In this document: positions 6,214-12,798 of the stretch, one piece after another
Numbering within the stretch: the stretch's first letter is position 1
Layout: every line of letters begins with the position of its first letter
Assembly: GCA_046727435.1 (NCBI GenBank)
Contig: JBKPCR010000543.1
Span: 1 to 18,381 of the forward strand
Reading direction: 5' to 3'
Length of the DNA stretch: 18,381 nt
From: CAVPRW01 sp046727435 [NCBI: bacterium]
GTDB taxonomy: Bacteria; Tectomicrobia; Entotheonellia; J063
Position numbers and translations under genes: made by a program
Notes under the pieces: model-generated
Told to the model about the DNA's origin: nothing
What the model saw: only the letters and a program-made list of their open reading frames with translations
Databases searched by the model: none

Positions 6214-7052
6214 CCAGATGCCGCGCCGAGGTCCAAGGCCGAGGCACTCGATCGGCGTTCGACTGAACAGCGCGGTGTCGGCACGACCGCTGTCTCGATT
6301 GTGCCCGCAGGCGGCAGACACCATTGACCCATCGTGCGCACATCGCCGGTGAGTTACCCACCATTGCCGAGGTGCCGCAGCGTCTCCCGACGGAGCATGG
6401 CTGGGTTTGTCCTATCCTCCGGCGCTTCATCCCCACCGTTGCCGCGAGTTCGAAGCATTGAAATCTAGCAGTGATGACTTGGATTGTGAGGCGGGTGCCA
6501 TTGATGGCCAGGTTTTTCTGCGATGCCACGACACCAAGGCATGGCTGCTGAGTCGGGGATGCAGGGCAGATGACACGCCATCGCGGCCAGCTGCTCCTGT
6601 ACTTATGAGGTCCAGCATCGAGGTACGCAGTGTAAACCGCCGACGAGGAAATTGGGTCGCCAGCGATCGTTGACCGCCTGGGAGGCTATCTCCCCTAGGG
6701 GGAGATCAAGATCGTTTAACTCCGGGCAGAAGAGATAGGTTAGCGAGGGATTTTGAGTGAGGTCTTGGCTTCAACTGGCAGATCCTGCAAGAGGCCGTCG
6801 ATCGGGATTGGTCAGCATTGAAAGACTCGTGGCAACGCCCTGCGACAGGTCCGGAGACGATCACATCGATCAGGGAGGGATCAACGCCTGGCTCGTTCTG
6901 GCGATAGCCTTTGATCTCGGGGATACGCAGGGTGGTGTGAGGAGGTGAGGCTGCGCGATGCTGCAGTCTAGCTGGGGGTCATGCCTCGCTTGTGGAGGAT
7001 GTAGAAGGGTGCTAGAATGCGGGCCATTTTGAGGGATGGGCTTCTTCAGGTT
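6214..7052. other. 839-bp stretch without a recognisable gene
   Basis: I see no convincing coding region on either strand. The open frames are short, lack ribosome sites and show no domain. A perfect 8-bp inverted repeat, ATCTCCCC/GGGGAGAT, with a 3-base centre lies at 6688-6706 and looks like an operator or small hairpin. On the minus strand near 6790-6960 there is a short protein-like piece (IPEIKGYRQNEPGVDPSLIDVIVSG) without a start, perhaps a gene remnant. The stretch lies between the membrane-protein set and the convergent recombinase, and probably represents eroded element DNA. Confidence 0.5.
6688..6706. repeat. Perfect 8-bp inverted repeat with 3-base centre
   Basis: ATCTCCCC (6688-6695), TAG, GGGGAGAT (6699-6706). 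No T-run follows, so it is not an intrinsic terminator. Its size and symmetry fit a dimeric repressor site, but no gene start lies close enough to make that more than a guess. Confidence 0.4.
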
Positions 7053-8601
7053 TCACGTGAGACGGCCATGCGCTGCCGTGTTCACAAATCGATTCGGCAA
7101 TCTGATCAGGGTTAGGGGTCGAATGAGGAAGCTGTCCGCGCGCGTATCCGCCTCCTGGTCCAGCAGGTGGGCGTAATGTTTGTACACCACCTGAATGGTA
7201 TTGCCGAGCCGCTTGGCCACGCCCGCGGCGTCGCCCGGATGCTGCTTTAAATACTCGGTGGCAAAAATATCGCGAATCATATGAGGGTTGACCCCCACCC
7301 GCGCGAAGCGCATGGTGGTGACCGCCACCGCGCCGGTCAGCCGATTGGCCGTAAACGGGTGGCCTTTGGAATTCAGAAAGACGTGCGCCTCCCCGGCTTT
7401 GGCGAGACGCTGTCGCCAGATGGTCAAGTATTCCTCGAGTAACGGCACCAGATCGGGTGGGAACACGCACTCATAGCGATTGACGCCGCCATCGCGCCGA
7501 TCTATCTTGAGCTCCTGGCCACTAAAGCGGATCCGTCATACACCTTCATGATCTTGGTACAAATTGCGCTGCAACGTCATTTCGCGGATGTTGCGTTGGC
7601 GCAGCGGTCGCCGGACCAGGAAGCGCAGGATGAGCGACACCCCAGCCCTGTAGGCATACAGTGTTAAATTACAGGACTTGGCGGGCAGCGGGTAGCGCGT
7701 CGGGTCCGCGAGGTGACGCTGGATGGTCCTGGCTTCCCAAAAGTCGTGGAGGCGTGTGGGGTTGAGCGGGTAGACCGTTTGGCCCACCGCATCGATCTGG
7801 GCCAGGCTGAGCCAGCGCGTCTGCTTGTCGCGCACGGCATCCGCGACGGCCAAATCTTCCTTCAGCAGATCCTTGAGCGCCTCGGCAATCGTGAGATCCT
7901 TGAGCCAATGGCGCGCGATGACCTCGAGATTCACGACCATGTTGCGCAGGCCCGGCGTCAGTTTACGGCGCCGTTCCTCGACCCACCACTGGATAAACTC
8001 GTGGACCAGCGCGGGATCGCAGAGGTCACGCAAGGTGAGGAGTTCCGCGGGGAGGTGCTGGAAGTGCACGACAAACCCGGCCATGCGGGTCAGTCCCTCA
8101 GAGACTCCGTGGCACGTGGTGGCGCGCTTTTTCACGGAGTGGGGACGACCGGGCTGGACGACCCGCTGGCACCACTGCAGGTAGGTCTGAATCTCCTGCT
8201 CTGGGCTGGCGGGCATCTCCTGGAGGCGATAGATCAGCTTCGGCGGCAGCTCATGGCGTGGGACCCAGCCCTCCTTGGGGCCATCGCGATGGTTGCGCCA
8301 ACTGTTGAACTGCGTGTCCCGTGTCTCCAGCCAGCCCTGCTCGCGACCGACACGGAGGAGAAACTGCACACTATTGTGGAGATTGGTGAGGGTGCGGCGG
8401 GTCCAGTCTGCGGGGGCGTGAGCCTGTACGAAGGGGACCAGTTGGTGCTCGGTCAGATCATAGACCGTGGGCAGGCACTCGGGCCGGCTCCATCCCCAAC
8501 ATTGCCGCATACTGGGTTACGGCGGTCCGTATCGGCTCGATACGCGACTCCTTAATCAGCTGATGCTGAATGATAATATCGAGAAGTTCTTGTAACGTCA
8601 T
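7053..8601 (-). pseudogene. Large tyrosine recombinase/integrase with a frameshift and a TGA at a Trp position
   Basis: The natural start is ATG at 8601 with AAAGGA upstream (MTLQELLDIIIQHQLIKESRIEPIRTAVTQYAAMLGMEPA). At about 8478-8490 an extra base shifts the frame, and the protein resumes as CLPTVYDLTEHQLVPF. The body runs to NLYQDHEGV, a TGA at 7536-7538, then RIRFSGQELK and the catalytic end. Catalytic marks are an Arg in RRPLRQRNIREMTL, NPHMIRDIFATEYL (His-x-x-Arg) and VVYKHYAHLL (nucleophile Tyr region). Family logic at 'G-V-[W]-RIRFSG' calls for Trp at the TGA. Repaired length would be about 515 residues, long for a tyrosine recombinase, with an unusually large N-terminal part. It would have moved the element; now it has two lesions. 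It reads toward the gene-poor stretch. Confidence 0.8.
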
Positions 8602-9017
8602 GGGACATCCTTTGAAGTAAAATTGTTCGAATCATTCTTATGAATACCACCGTGACTGGTGAATGTGCTATCAGGTCATGACAGCACAGATCAAATCAGA
8701 TTGTCGTGTATATGAATATTTACTCAGCATAGAGGTCGAGCCAGTCGAATATGATGATTAAATCGACGCGCCCGTGCGTGGCATTGATAGGATTATTGAC
8801 GGTGAAATCGAAGGCGTTGTTGTCCTTGCAGTAAAAATTGCATGTATGGACGTTCGGGAACGGAGTAGAGGTGCTCGCCTAGCCAGGACCATGCTAGAAG
8901 GGATTAAACGACTTCATGAGCCAGTCGTTGACGGGATCGTCGGAGCTCACTCGGGAGGCGGAGGATGCATTGAACCGGCTGGATCCAACGTTGACCTTCA
9001 GCGACCGGGAGAGGATA
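8602..9017. other. 416-bp stretch without a convincing gene; likely recombinase control region
   Basis: The part next to the recombinase start (8602-8770) is clearly AT-richer than its surroundings, as expected for a promoter or attachment region, but I cannot fix a promoter by eye. Frames beyond 8770 are open on the + strand but have no ribosome site or domain. No tRNA piece matching the one at 2108 is visible here. Confidence 0.4.
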
Positions 9018-9245
9018 TCAATACCGGCATGGAGTGTACGAGGGATAAATTCGGGAACGATCAGAGGGTAGGACGTCGGGATGGGATTCGGGGAGGGCTT
9101 CTCTGAAAAACCCCGGATGGCTGCGGCTTATGGGCGGGATTCCCCACCGCGCTCCGTTCGTCGTCCGCCACGCACGGGTCATGTTCAAGCTATTCGTGGC
9201 TTTTGTGACCCGAGCTTTGACTTCGGTGAGATCGATGCCGGCCAT
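9018..9245 (-). CDS. Short hypothetical protein, possible end of the minus-strand operon
   Basis: The 75-residue frame begins MAGIDLTEVKARVTKATNSLNMTRAWRTTNG, which reads like a natural helical protein start. GAGGTG lies about 4 bases upstream, and the gene begins 44 bases after the HTH-ASCH gene on the same strand. The last 25 residues look less protein-like, so the gene may be truncated or frameshifted. I recognise no family. It might be the last member of the phage-type operon. Confidence 0.35.
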   Translation of the reverse strand: MAGIDLTEVKARVTKATNSLNMTRAWRTTNGARWGIPPISRSHPGFFREALPESHPDVLPSDRSRIYPSYTPCRY

Positions 9246-9289
9246 CCATCACCTCACGTCGGAAATGAAAATGGATACCGCGGTGGCAG

Positions 9290-9850
9290 CTACTGGGCCA
9301 CCTCGTTGTTGAGGTAGAAGGAGGCTGGCTCGCCACAGTATCGAATTGGCTCAGGGAAGGCCTCTGGCTGCTCCAGGTTGAGACACGACTTATGGGGGTG
9401 AGGAGGGGGTACGGGACCTCGATAACAATCAACCAGGAGGCACCTACCGATGATCGCCCCAAGCGGAAGGTCTTCTTGACCGGCTTCACGATGCACACTT
9501 GAGGCAAAGATCAGTAGCTCGCCACGGTGGGCGGTATAGGCTGCAGCGGTAACAAAGTTTTTGCCGGCGCAAATCAGGCTCGCCACTGGTTGCCGAAACG
9601 ACTTGGCCAGGCGCATCGGGGTAATGTCCTGGTCGTTAGCCTCCAGATCCAGACAATGCGCGATGGCATCCAGGGCTCGATTCTCGATCGTACGCACCGT
9701 CTCGTCGGAGATGCCCATGTCGCGGCCCACGGCGTAGGTCGACTTGAAGGTCTGGCCGTTGTAGCGTTGCCGGAGGATATGAATATCGAGGGGAACCAGG
9801 TACGGCTCAAAACGGTCACAGAGGGAGAGAATGTACTTGGCTTCGATCAT
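9290..9850 (-). CDS. HTH (sigma region 4-like) and ASCH-domain fusion protein
   Basis: The 186-residue protein starts at the ATG whose first bases overlap the upstream stop (ATGA, 9847-9850). Residues 1-68 contain an RNA-polymerase-sigma-like helix-turn-helix, VGRDMGISDETVRTIENRAL (41-60), preceded by LDIHILRQRYNG. Residues 80-186 match the ASCH fold, a PUA-like RNA/nucleotide-binding domain: RLAKSFRQPVASLICAGKN, RGELLIFAS, LPLGAIIGRCLLVDC, and the closing LNLEQPEAFPEPIRYCGEP. The usual 'QPWASL' Trp is Val and the following Glu/Asn positions are Thr/Ala, so the ligand pocket may be altered. ASCH proteins are normally stand-alone. No ribosome site lies in front of the internal ATG (Met79), so a fusion fits better than two genes. 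A transcription or RNA-modification regulator is inference. Confidence 0.7.
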   Translation of the reverse strand: MIEAKYILSLCDRFEPYLVPLDIHILRQRYNGQTFKSTYAVGRDMGISDETVRTIENRALDAIAHCLDLEANDQDITPMRLAKSFRQPVASLICAGKNFVTAAAYTAHRGELLIFASSVHREAGQEDLPLGAIIGRCLLVDCYRGPVPPPHPHKSCLNLEQPEAFPEPIRYCGEPASFYLNNEVAQ

Positions 9851-10053
9851 GGACTTGGGGCCTCGATGCGCGCCATTAGCTGAAAATCCCTTGGGGGATA
9901 GCACATCGGCCCCAGCATCACGCAATACGGATACAACGACTGATGCACGGGGCAATTCACTTTCACATAGACGGTTCCAGCCACTTGGCCATTGGAACTG
10001 CTCCAGGTGGCACGATACTCGCCTGACCTGGAGATGTCCTTGCTCTTGATCAT
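9847..10053 (-). CDS. Small phage-type protein, unknown function
   Basis: The 68-residue protein MIKSKDISRSGEYRATWSSSNGQVAGTVYVKVNC... is predicted mostly beta-rich and contains three cysteines. Both ends are coupled: its ATG overlaps the upstream stop (ATGA at 10050-10053) and its own stop overlaps the next ATG (9847-9850). This double overlap is the main evidence that it is real. No domain is recognised. Its place between a nucleotide-metabolism gene set and the HTH-ASCH gene suggests an accessory phage-metabolism role. Confidence 0.55.
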   Translation of the reverse strand: MIKSKDISRSGEYRATWSSSNGQVAGTVYVKVNCPVHQSLYPYCVMLGPMCYPPRDFQLMARIEAPSP

Positions 10054-10268
10054 GGCAGCGTCTCGGGCTCGTCTGGTACTTCAACCGTTAGGTCCCAATT
10101 CGTGGCCAGGTCTTGCGGCGTGCCCAGAGGTGCATAGCGTCCGTCAGATTGTCGATAATGATTGCCCTGGAGCGACCAGACGAGCGTCTGATCGTGCCTG
10201 ACATACCCCATAATCCTGTGGGTATCGCCCCAGCCATTGCGGGAGGTCTTGCCGATTTCGAGTGGCAT
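10050..10268 (-). CDS. Small hypothetical protein in the minus-strand operon
   Basis: The 72-residue protein begins MPLEIGKTSRNGWGDTHRIMGYVRHDQ and ends in an acidic tail. GGAG stands 8 bases before the ATG. Its stop forms an ATGA overlap with the next gene. Seventeen bases separate it from the interrupted membrane/coiled-coil gene. The Trp- and Gly-rich middle part suggests a small compact fold. I recognise no family. Confidence 0.5.
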   Translation of the reverse strand: MPLEIGKTSRNGWGDTHRIMGYVRHDQTLVWSLQGNHYRQSDGRYAPLGTPQDLATNWDLTVEVPDEPETLP

Positions 10269-10436
10269 CGTTGTGGCTCCATGATCATGGCCGCCTCAAC
10301 GTTTCGATCGCCGTGATGGTCTCGGGGTGGCGCTCATCGGCCCGTTGATCCATGCGCTCAAAGGCTTCGCGCCAGTTCGCATCCATGCGCTCCAATGTTT
10401 GGCTCATGGCCTGCAGCGTCTGCTGGGTATCCGTAT

Positions 10437-10445
10437 GCATGCCCT
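10437..10445. repeat. Left copy of the MITE target-site duplication
   Basis: GCATGCCCT at 10437-10445 is identical to 10546-10554 and borders the inverted repeats directly. One copy belongs to the original gene, in which it encodes part of KGM-H. Confidence 0.85.
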
Positions 10446-10545
10446 GGCTTTGCCTCAAAAGTCAAAAAATGAGACCAAAATTGTTAGGTTTAGAGCATTA
10501 AACCTACAATAAATTATTCGCAAAACGGACTTTTGAGGCAAAGCC
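10446..10545. mobile_element. 100-bp MITE with 18-bp terminal inverted repeats
   Basis: The left end GGCTTTGCCTCAAAAGTC (10446-10463) and the right end GACTTTTGAGGCAAAGCC (10528-10545) are perfect reverse complements. The interior is AT-rich and contains a near-palindrome, TTGTTAGGTTTA...TAAACCTACAA, around a GAGCAT centre. It encodes nothing, so it depended on a transposase elsewhere. A perfect 9-bp duplication flanks it on both sides. A 9-bp duplication is found in several transposase families; I cannot assign one from the ends alone. The perfect repeats and clean duplication suggest a recent insertion. Confidence 0.9.
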
Positions 10546-10554
10546 GCATGCCCT
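10546..10554. repeat. Right copy of the MITE target-site duplication
   Basis: GCATGCCCT at 10546-10554 matches 10437-10445 base for base and follows the right inverted repeat without a gap. This fixes the insertion boundary. Confidence 0.85.
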
Positions 10555-10692
10555 TTAGAAGCTCTTGCCCCTGGGCGATCAGTTTGTTGGTGCTACGGCT
10601 CATCATCCAGTTAAACAGCATGCCTCCGGCGGTAATAATCAGGCCCAATAGGGTGAAGCCGATGGCAAGGTCGACACGTCCAATCACGTAGG

Positions 10693-11253
10693 TCATAGCC
10701 ATCCCCACCCATCAAGCACGAACCGGCCCTTGGCGATCAGCTGGTCAATACCGGACTTGTCATTGTAGATATAGGCATCGCGCAGTGTCAAGACCTCTGG
10801 CGCGCGGAGCTCAGTCTCTGACCGATGCCCGCGCAGCTCGGGGGCGATGTTGGCCTGCTGGTCGGGGGCTTCGAGGTGCAGGATCTTGCCGCCAATATTT
10901 TTCATGCCGCACATCTCGATCAGAAAGCGCAGGTCGGTGACGGCGATGCCAGCGCACTCGGCGCCGACGATTTCTTGCAGGGCACGCATCCAGGACGTGA
11001 GCGTGTTCAGCCAAATCTCCTCGCCATGCTCACCGCGCAGGGCAGTGATCTCGTCCTGGAGGATCTTGCGCATGTCCTTGGGCTTGCGATAGAAAATATC
11101 CTCCCAGTCGTAGCCCCTCGCCGCCAGCCAGACTTTGTAATGCAACGTCATGGGCCAGCGCAAAACCCCCCGCGGCTTGAGGACGTGCTCATAGAAACAA
11201 TCCTTGCCCGCGCCGCCCTGTCCGCACACGCCGATAAGCTTGAAATCACCCAC
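10693..11253 (-). CDS. Deoxynucleoside monophosphate kinase-like P-loop protein
   Basis: The protein of 186 residues starts at GTG 11253, with GGAG 8 bases upstream on the minus strand. This GTG gives the expected P-loop-near N-terminus (M-GDFKLIGVCGQGGAGKD). The P-loop GQGGAGKD (residues 11-18) and the later VTDLRFLIEMCGMKNIGGKILHL resemble phage dNMP kinases, in which 'TDxRFxxE' is the core strand and helix. RGHRSETELR recalls the arginine-containing lid ('HxSE'). Phages use these enzymes to phosphorylate dNMPs from degraded host DNA. A more general phage nucleoside kinase is possible. It is coupled on both sides: its start overlaps the upstream gene by 8 bases and its stop overlaps the next ATG. 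Confidence 0.75.
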   Translation of the reverse strand: MGDFKLIGVCGQGGAGKDCFYEHVLKPRGVLRWPMTLHYKVWLAARGYDWEDIFYRKPKDMRKILQDEITALRGEHGEEIWLNTLTSWMRALQEIVGAECAGIAVTDLRFLIEMCGMKNIGGKILHLEAPDQQANIAPELRGHRSETELRAPEVLTLRDAYIYNDKSGIDQLIAKGRFVLDGWGWL

Positions 11254-11467
11254 GTTTCTTTCTCCACTTCCGATCCCGCTGCGCGCTGGCACGCTTGTAC
11301 TCGTCGCGTGTGGTCCAGCGGGCGCCAGGGAAGATCTCCATCACCATATGCAACATATCGCTTTTGAACTTGTCCCGTTCAGTCTGGGCCGAGCGCTTTG
11401 GCTTCGACGGCGGCTCGTCCAGGAACGGGTCATGCTCAAGGTCGTCTGCCAGGTCGCGATGAGTCAT
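11246..11467 (-). CDS. Small charged hypothetical protein
   Basis: The 73-residue frame from ATG 11467 reads MTHRDLADDLEHDPFLDEPPSKPKRSAQTERDKFKSDMLHMVME and ends in a highly basic tail, KRASAQRDRKWRKKRG. The acidic N-terminus, Pro-rich linker and basic end suggest a DNA- or protein-binding accessory factor. It overlaps the kinase start by 8 bases. An upstream in-frame extension exists but has no ribosome site. It overlaps the preceding gene's end by 32 bases. I recognise no family. Confidence 0.5.
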   Translation of the reverse strand: MTHRDLADDLEHDPFLDEPPSKPKRSAQTERDKFKSDMLHMVMEIFPGARWTTRDEYKRASAQRDRKWRKKRG

Positions 11468-11675
11468 ATCGACGCACACTCCAGAGCGGCCAGACGACAA
11501 TGACGTCTGGGCCTAATTGTACAGCCGCTGCCATTAAGGCCCAGTTGATATCGACGATTTCGATCGGCTTTGGCCAGCCATCGCTGACAATAAAATCGCC
11601 GTTCTTGAGCCTCCAATCGATGTGTCGTCGGCAAACATACTGGCGTAGATAGCGCACAAAACTCCGTAGATCCAT
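11436..11675 (-). CDS. Small hypothetical protein
   Basis: This 79-residue frame starts at an ATG sharing its first base with the upstream stop (TAATG). MDLRSFVRYLRQYVCRRHIDWRLKNGDFIVSDGWPKPIEIVDINWALMAAAVQLG looks like a genuine folded protein with hydrophobic/aromatic periodicity. The last 15 residues are Arg/Ser-rich and overlap the next gene, and this tail may come from a small frameshift. No family is recognised. Confidence 0.5.
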   Translation of the reverse strand: MDLRSFVRYLRQYVCRRHIDWRLKNGDFIVSDGWPKPIEIVDINWALMAAAVQLGPDVIVVWPLWSVRRYDSSRPGRRP

Positions 11676-11953
11676 TAGTGGTCTCGATTCTCCAGGACAA
11701 TGCGCCAGGCATCGAGGTCGATGAGCTGCAGCATGCCGGTTTGGATGTTAAAGCTCACCCAGGCATCGGTGCGAATGATCAGGGCAATCAGCTCCATCTG
11801 CTCTTCGAGCGACACCAAGGTGGGTGTCTTGCGGAGCAGGTCATCCCAGAGCCGAAACTCAAACCCGTCGCCGGGCCCATACGAGTGGCGCTCGGCGATC
11901 AGGCCGACGTAGCTCAGTAGCAGTTGGTGGAGCGTGCAGTCGTCGCGGCTCAT
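11675..11953 (-). CDS. Small hypothetical protein downstream of dnaB
   Basis: The 92-residue acidic protein (MSRDDCTLHQLLLSYVGLIAERHSYGPGDGFEFRLWDDLL...) is predicted helical with a C-terminal patch of beta strands. Its ATG overlaps the DnaB stop (ATGA, 11950-11953) and its TAA overlaps the following ATG (TAATG). It is thus a translationally coupled partner of the helicase, possibly a loader or accessory, but this is inference from position only. Confidence 0.55.
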   Translation of the reverse strand: MSRDDCTLHQLLLSYVGLIAERHSYGPGDGFEFRLWDDLLRKTPTLVSLEEQMELIALIIRTDAWVSFNIQTGMLQLIDLDAWRIVLENRDH

Positions 11954-12450
11954 AGGCTTCTCTCTGACGCAGGGCGTTGGCGGCGTTGGTCGGGGAGCTC
12001 TTCAAAGCGGGCAAAGGTATGACTAAACGCCATTCGCACCGAACCGATCGGGCCATTGCGCTGCTTGGCCACAACCAATTGCGCCACGCCGTTGTCGGTA
12101 TTGGGCTCGAACAGGTCGCCTCGGTAAATAAAGATAACAAGATCAGCATCTTGCTCAATTGCGCCGCTGTCTCGCAAATGCGACAGCTTGGGCACCGGCG
12201 GTTTGTCGCCTTCGACTTCACGGCTAAGCTAGGACAAGGCAATCACGGGGACGTTGAACTCCTTGGCGAGGATTTTCAGATCACGGCTGATCTCTGACAC
12301 TTCTTGCTGGCGATTCTCTTTCCGCTTATGCGAACTACTCATCAGCTGCAAGTAATCGATCACGATCATACCAAGGCCATGCTCCATCTGGACGCGCGTA
12401 GCGCGCGTGCGGATGGCCAGCGCGGACAGGCTCGGCGTCTCATCGATGGG
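11950..12450 (-). pseudogene. dnaB: C-terminal part of a replicative DnaB helicase, interrupted by TAG
   Basis: From about 12450 the frame reads [19 protein letters not shown], then [13 protein letters not shown] (Walker B), [25 protein letters not shown] (the motif 3 region), a TAG at 12229-12231, then LSREVEGDKPPVPKLSHLRDSGAIEQDADLVIFIYR and KQRNGPIGSVRMAF. These are the C-terminal RecA-like motifs of DnaB-family replicative helicases in order. The expected residue at the stop is Gln (IALSQLSR), so CAG>TAG. The N-terminal domain and the Walker A motif are missing; upstream of 12450 the frame is unrelated. The gene is thus both 5'-truncated and nonsense-mutated. It was the first visible member of the operon and, with the primase, the replication module of the element. 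Confidence 0.85.
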
Positions 12451-12660
12451 TCGGGGAGTCGTCAAGAGCGCGGGCGATCGTGGTGTGCCGCGATGACTCC
12501 AGCGGCATGAGGCGGCACTCGCGGAGTCGGCCGGTGAGAGACCGATTGCCCTCGGGACGTCATTGTTCCGGGGGGCGCCCGCGCAGGTAAGCCGCGAAGG
12601 CATCCCACTGCCCGTTGTTGACCCTGTTCCGGCTTCTCCGCGAGAGGCCGCATGACCGGG
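12451..12660. other. Unassigned junction between the element and chromosomal genes
   Basis: Here the DnaB similarity ends and the cyclase promoter region begins. One minus frame reads [17 protein letters not shown], a TGA, then [27 protein letters not shown], which has a protein-like composition but no recognised family. No tRNA fragment, long inverted repeat or attachment-type direct repeat with the left end is obvious. It may be a fragment of yet another disrupted gene. Confidence 0.35.
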
Positions 12661-12705
12661 TCACTGCCGGGCGATGGAATTTGTCACGCCACTCGACCCC
12701 GCTCC

Positions 12706-12714
12706 TGGTATACT
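12706..12714 (+). promoter_or_regulatory. Extended -10 promoter element before the cyclase genes
   Basis: TGGTATACT (12706-12714) matches an extended -10 (TGn-TATACT), which can work without a strong -35. A TTGTCA at 12681-12686 is 22 bases away, too far for a normal -35. The site lies 85 bases before the cyclase ATG and would drive both tandem genes. By eye only. Confidence 0.4.
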
Positions 12715-12798
12715 CGTGCTGCACTTGCCCTGTGATGCCACACCTTGACGGCCATGCCTCGCGATTGGCGGATGCTCCAAAGCCGCGGAGGGTCGGCG

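Larger units (their letters stand above)
10285..10696 (-). pseudogene. Membrane-anchored coiled-coil protein split by a MITE
   Basis: Starting at the ATG that overlaps the kinase stop (ATGA, 10693-10696), the protein reads MTYVIGRVDLAIGFTLLGLIITAGGMLFNWMMSR, one membrane helix, then STNKLIAQGQELLKGM. There the 100-bp MITE (10446-10545) interrupts it. The interrupted end reads RLCLKSPFCE and stops at 10514. If the MITE and one target copy are removed, the frame continues HTDTQQTLQAMSQTLERMDANWREAFERMD to a stop at 10285. The result is a 100-residue protein with an N-terminal anchor and a coiled coil. The right-hand part has an ATG at 10440, created at the junction, that could allow separate synthesis of a 51-residue tail. 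Confidence 0.8.

Noticed and set aside
7713-8555. Plus-strand 280-codon frame opposite the recombinase
   Set aside because: The minus strand carries recognisable recombinase motifs; the plus frame has none.
1887-12231. A switched genetic code (TGA=Trp) for the whole window
   Set aside because: The oxidoreductase, both cyclases and most element genes use TGA as a normal stop at overlapping gene ends, and two of the five Trp positions are TAG.
12681-12714. TTGTCA plus TATACT as a standard -35/-10 pair
   Set aside because: The spacing is 22 bases, too long; only the extended -10 is retained.
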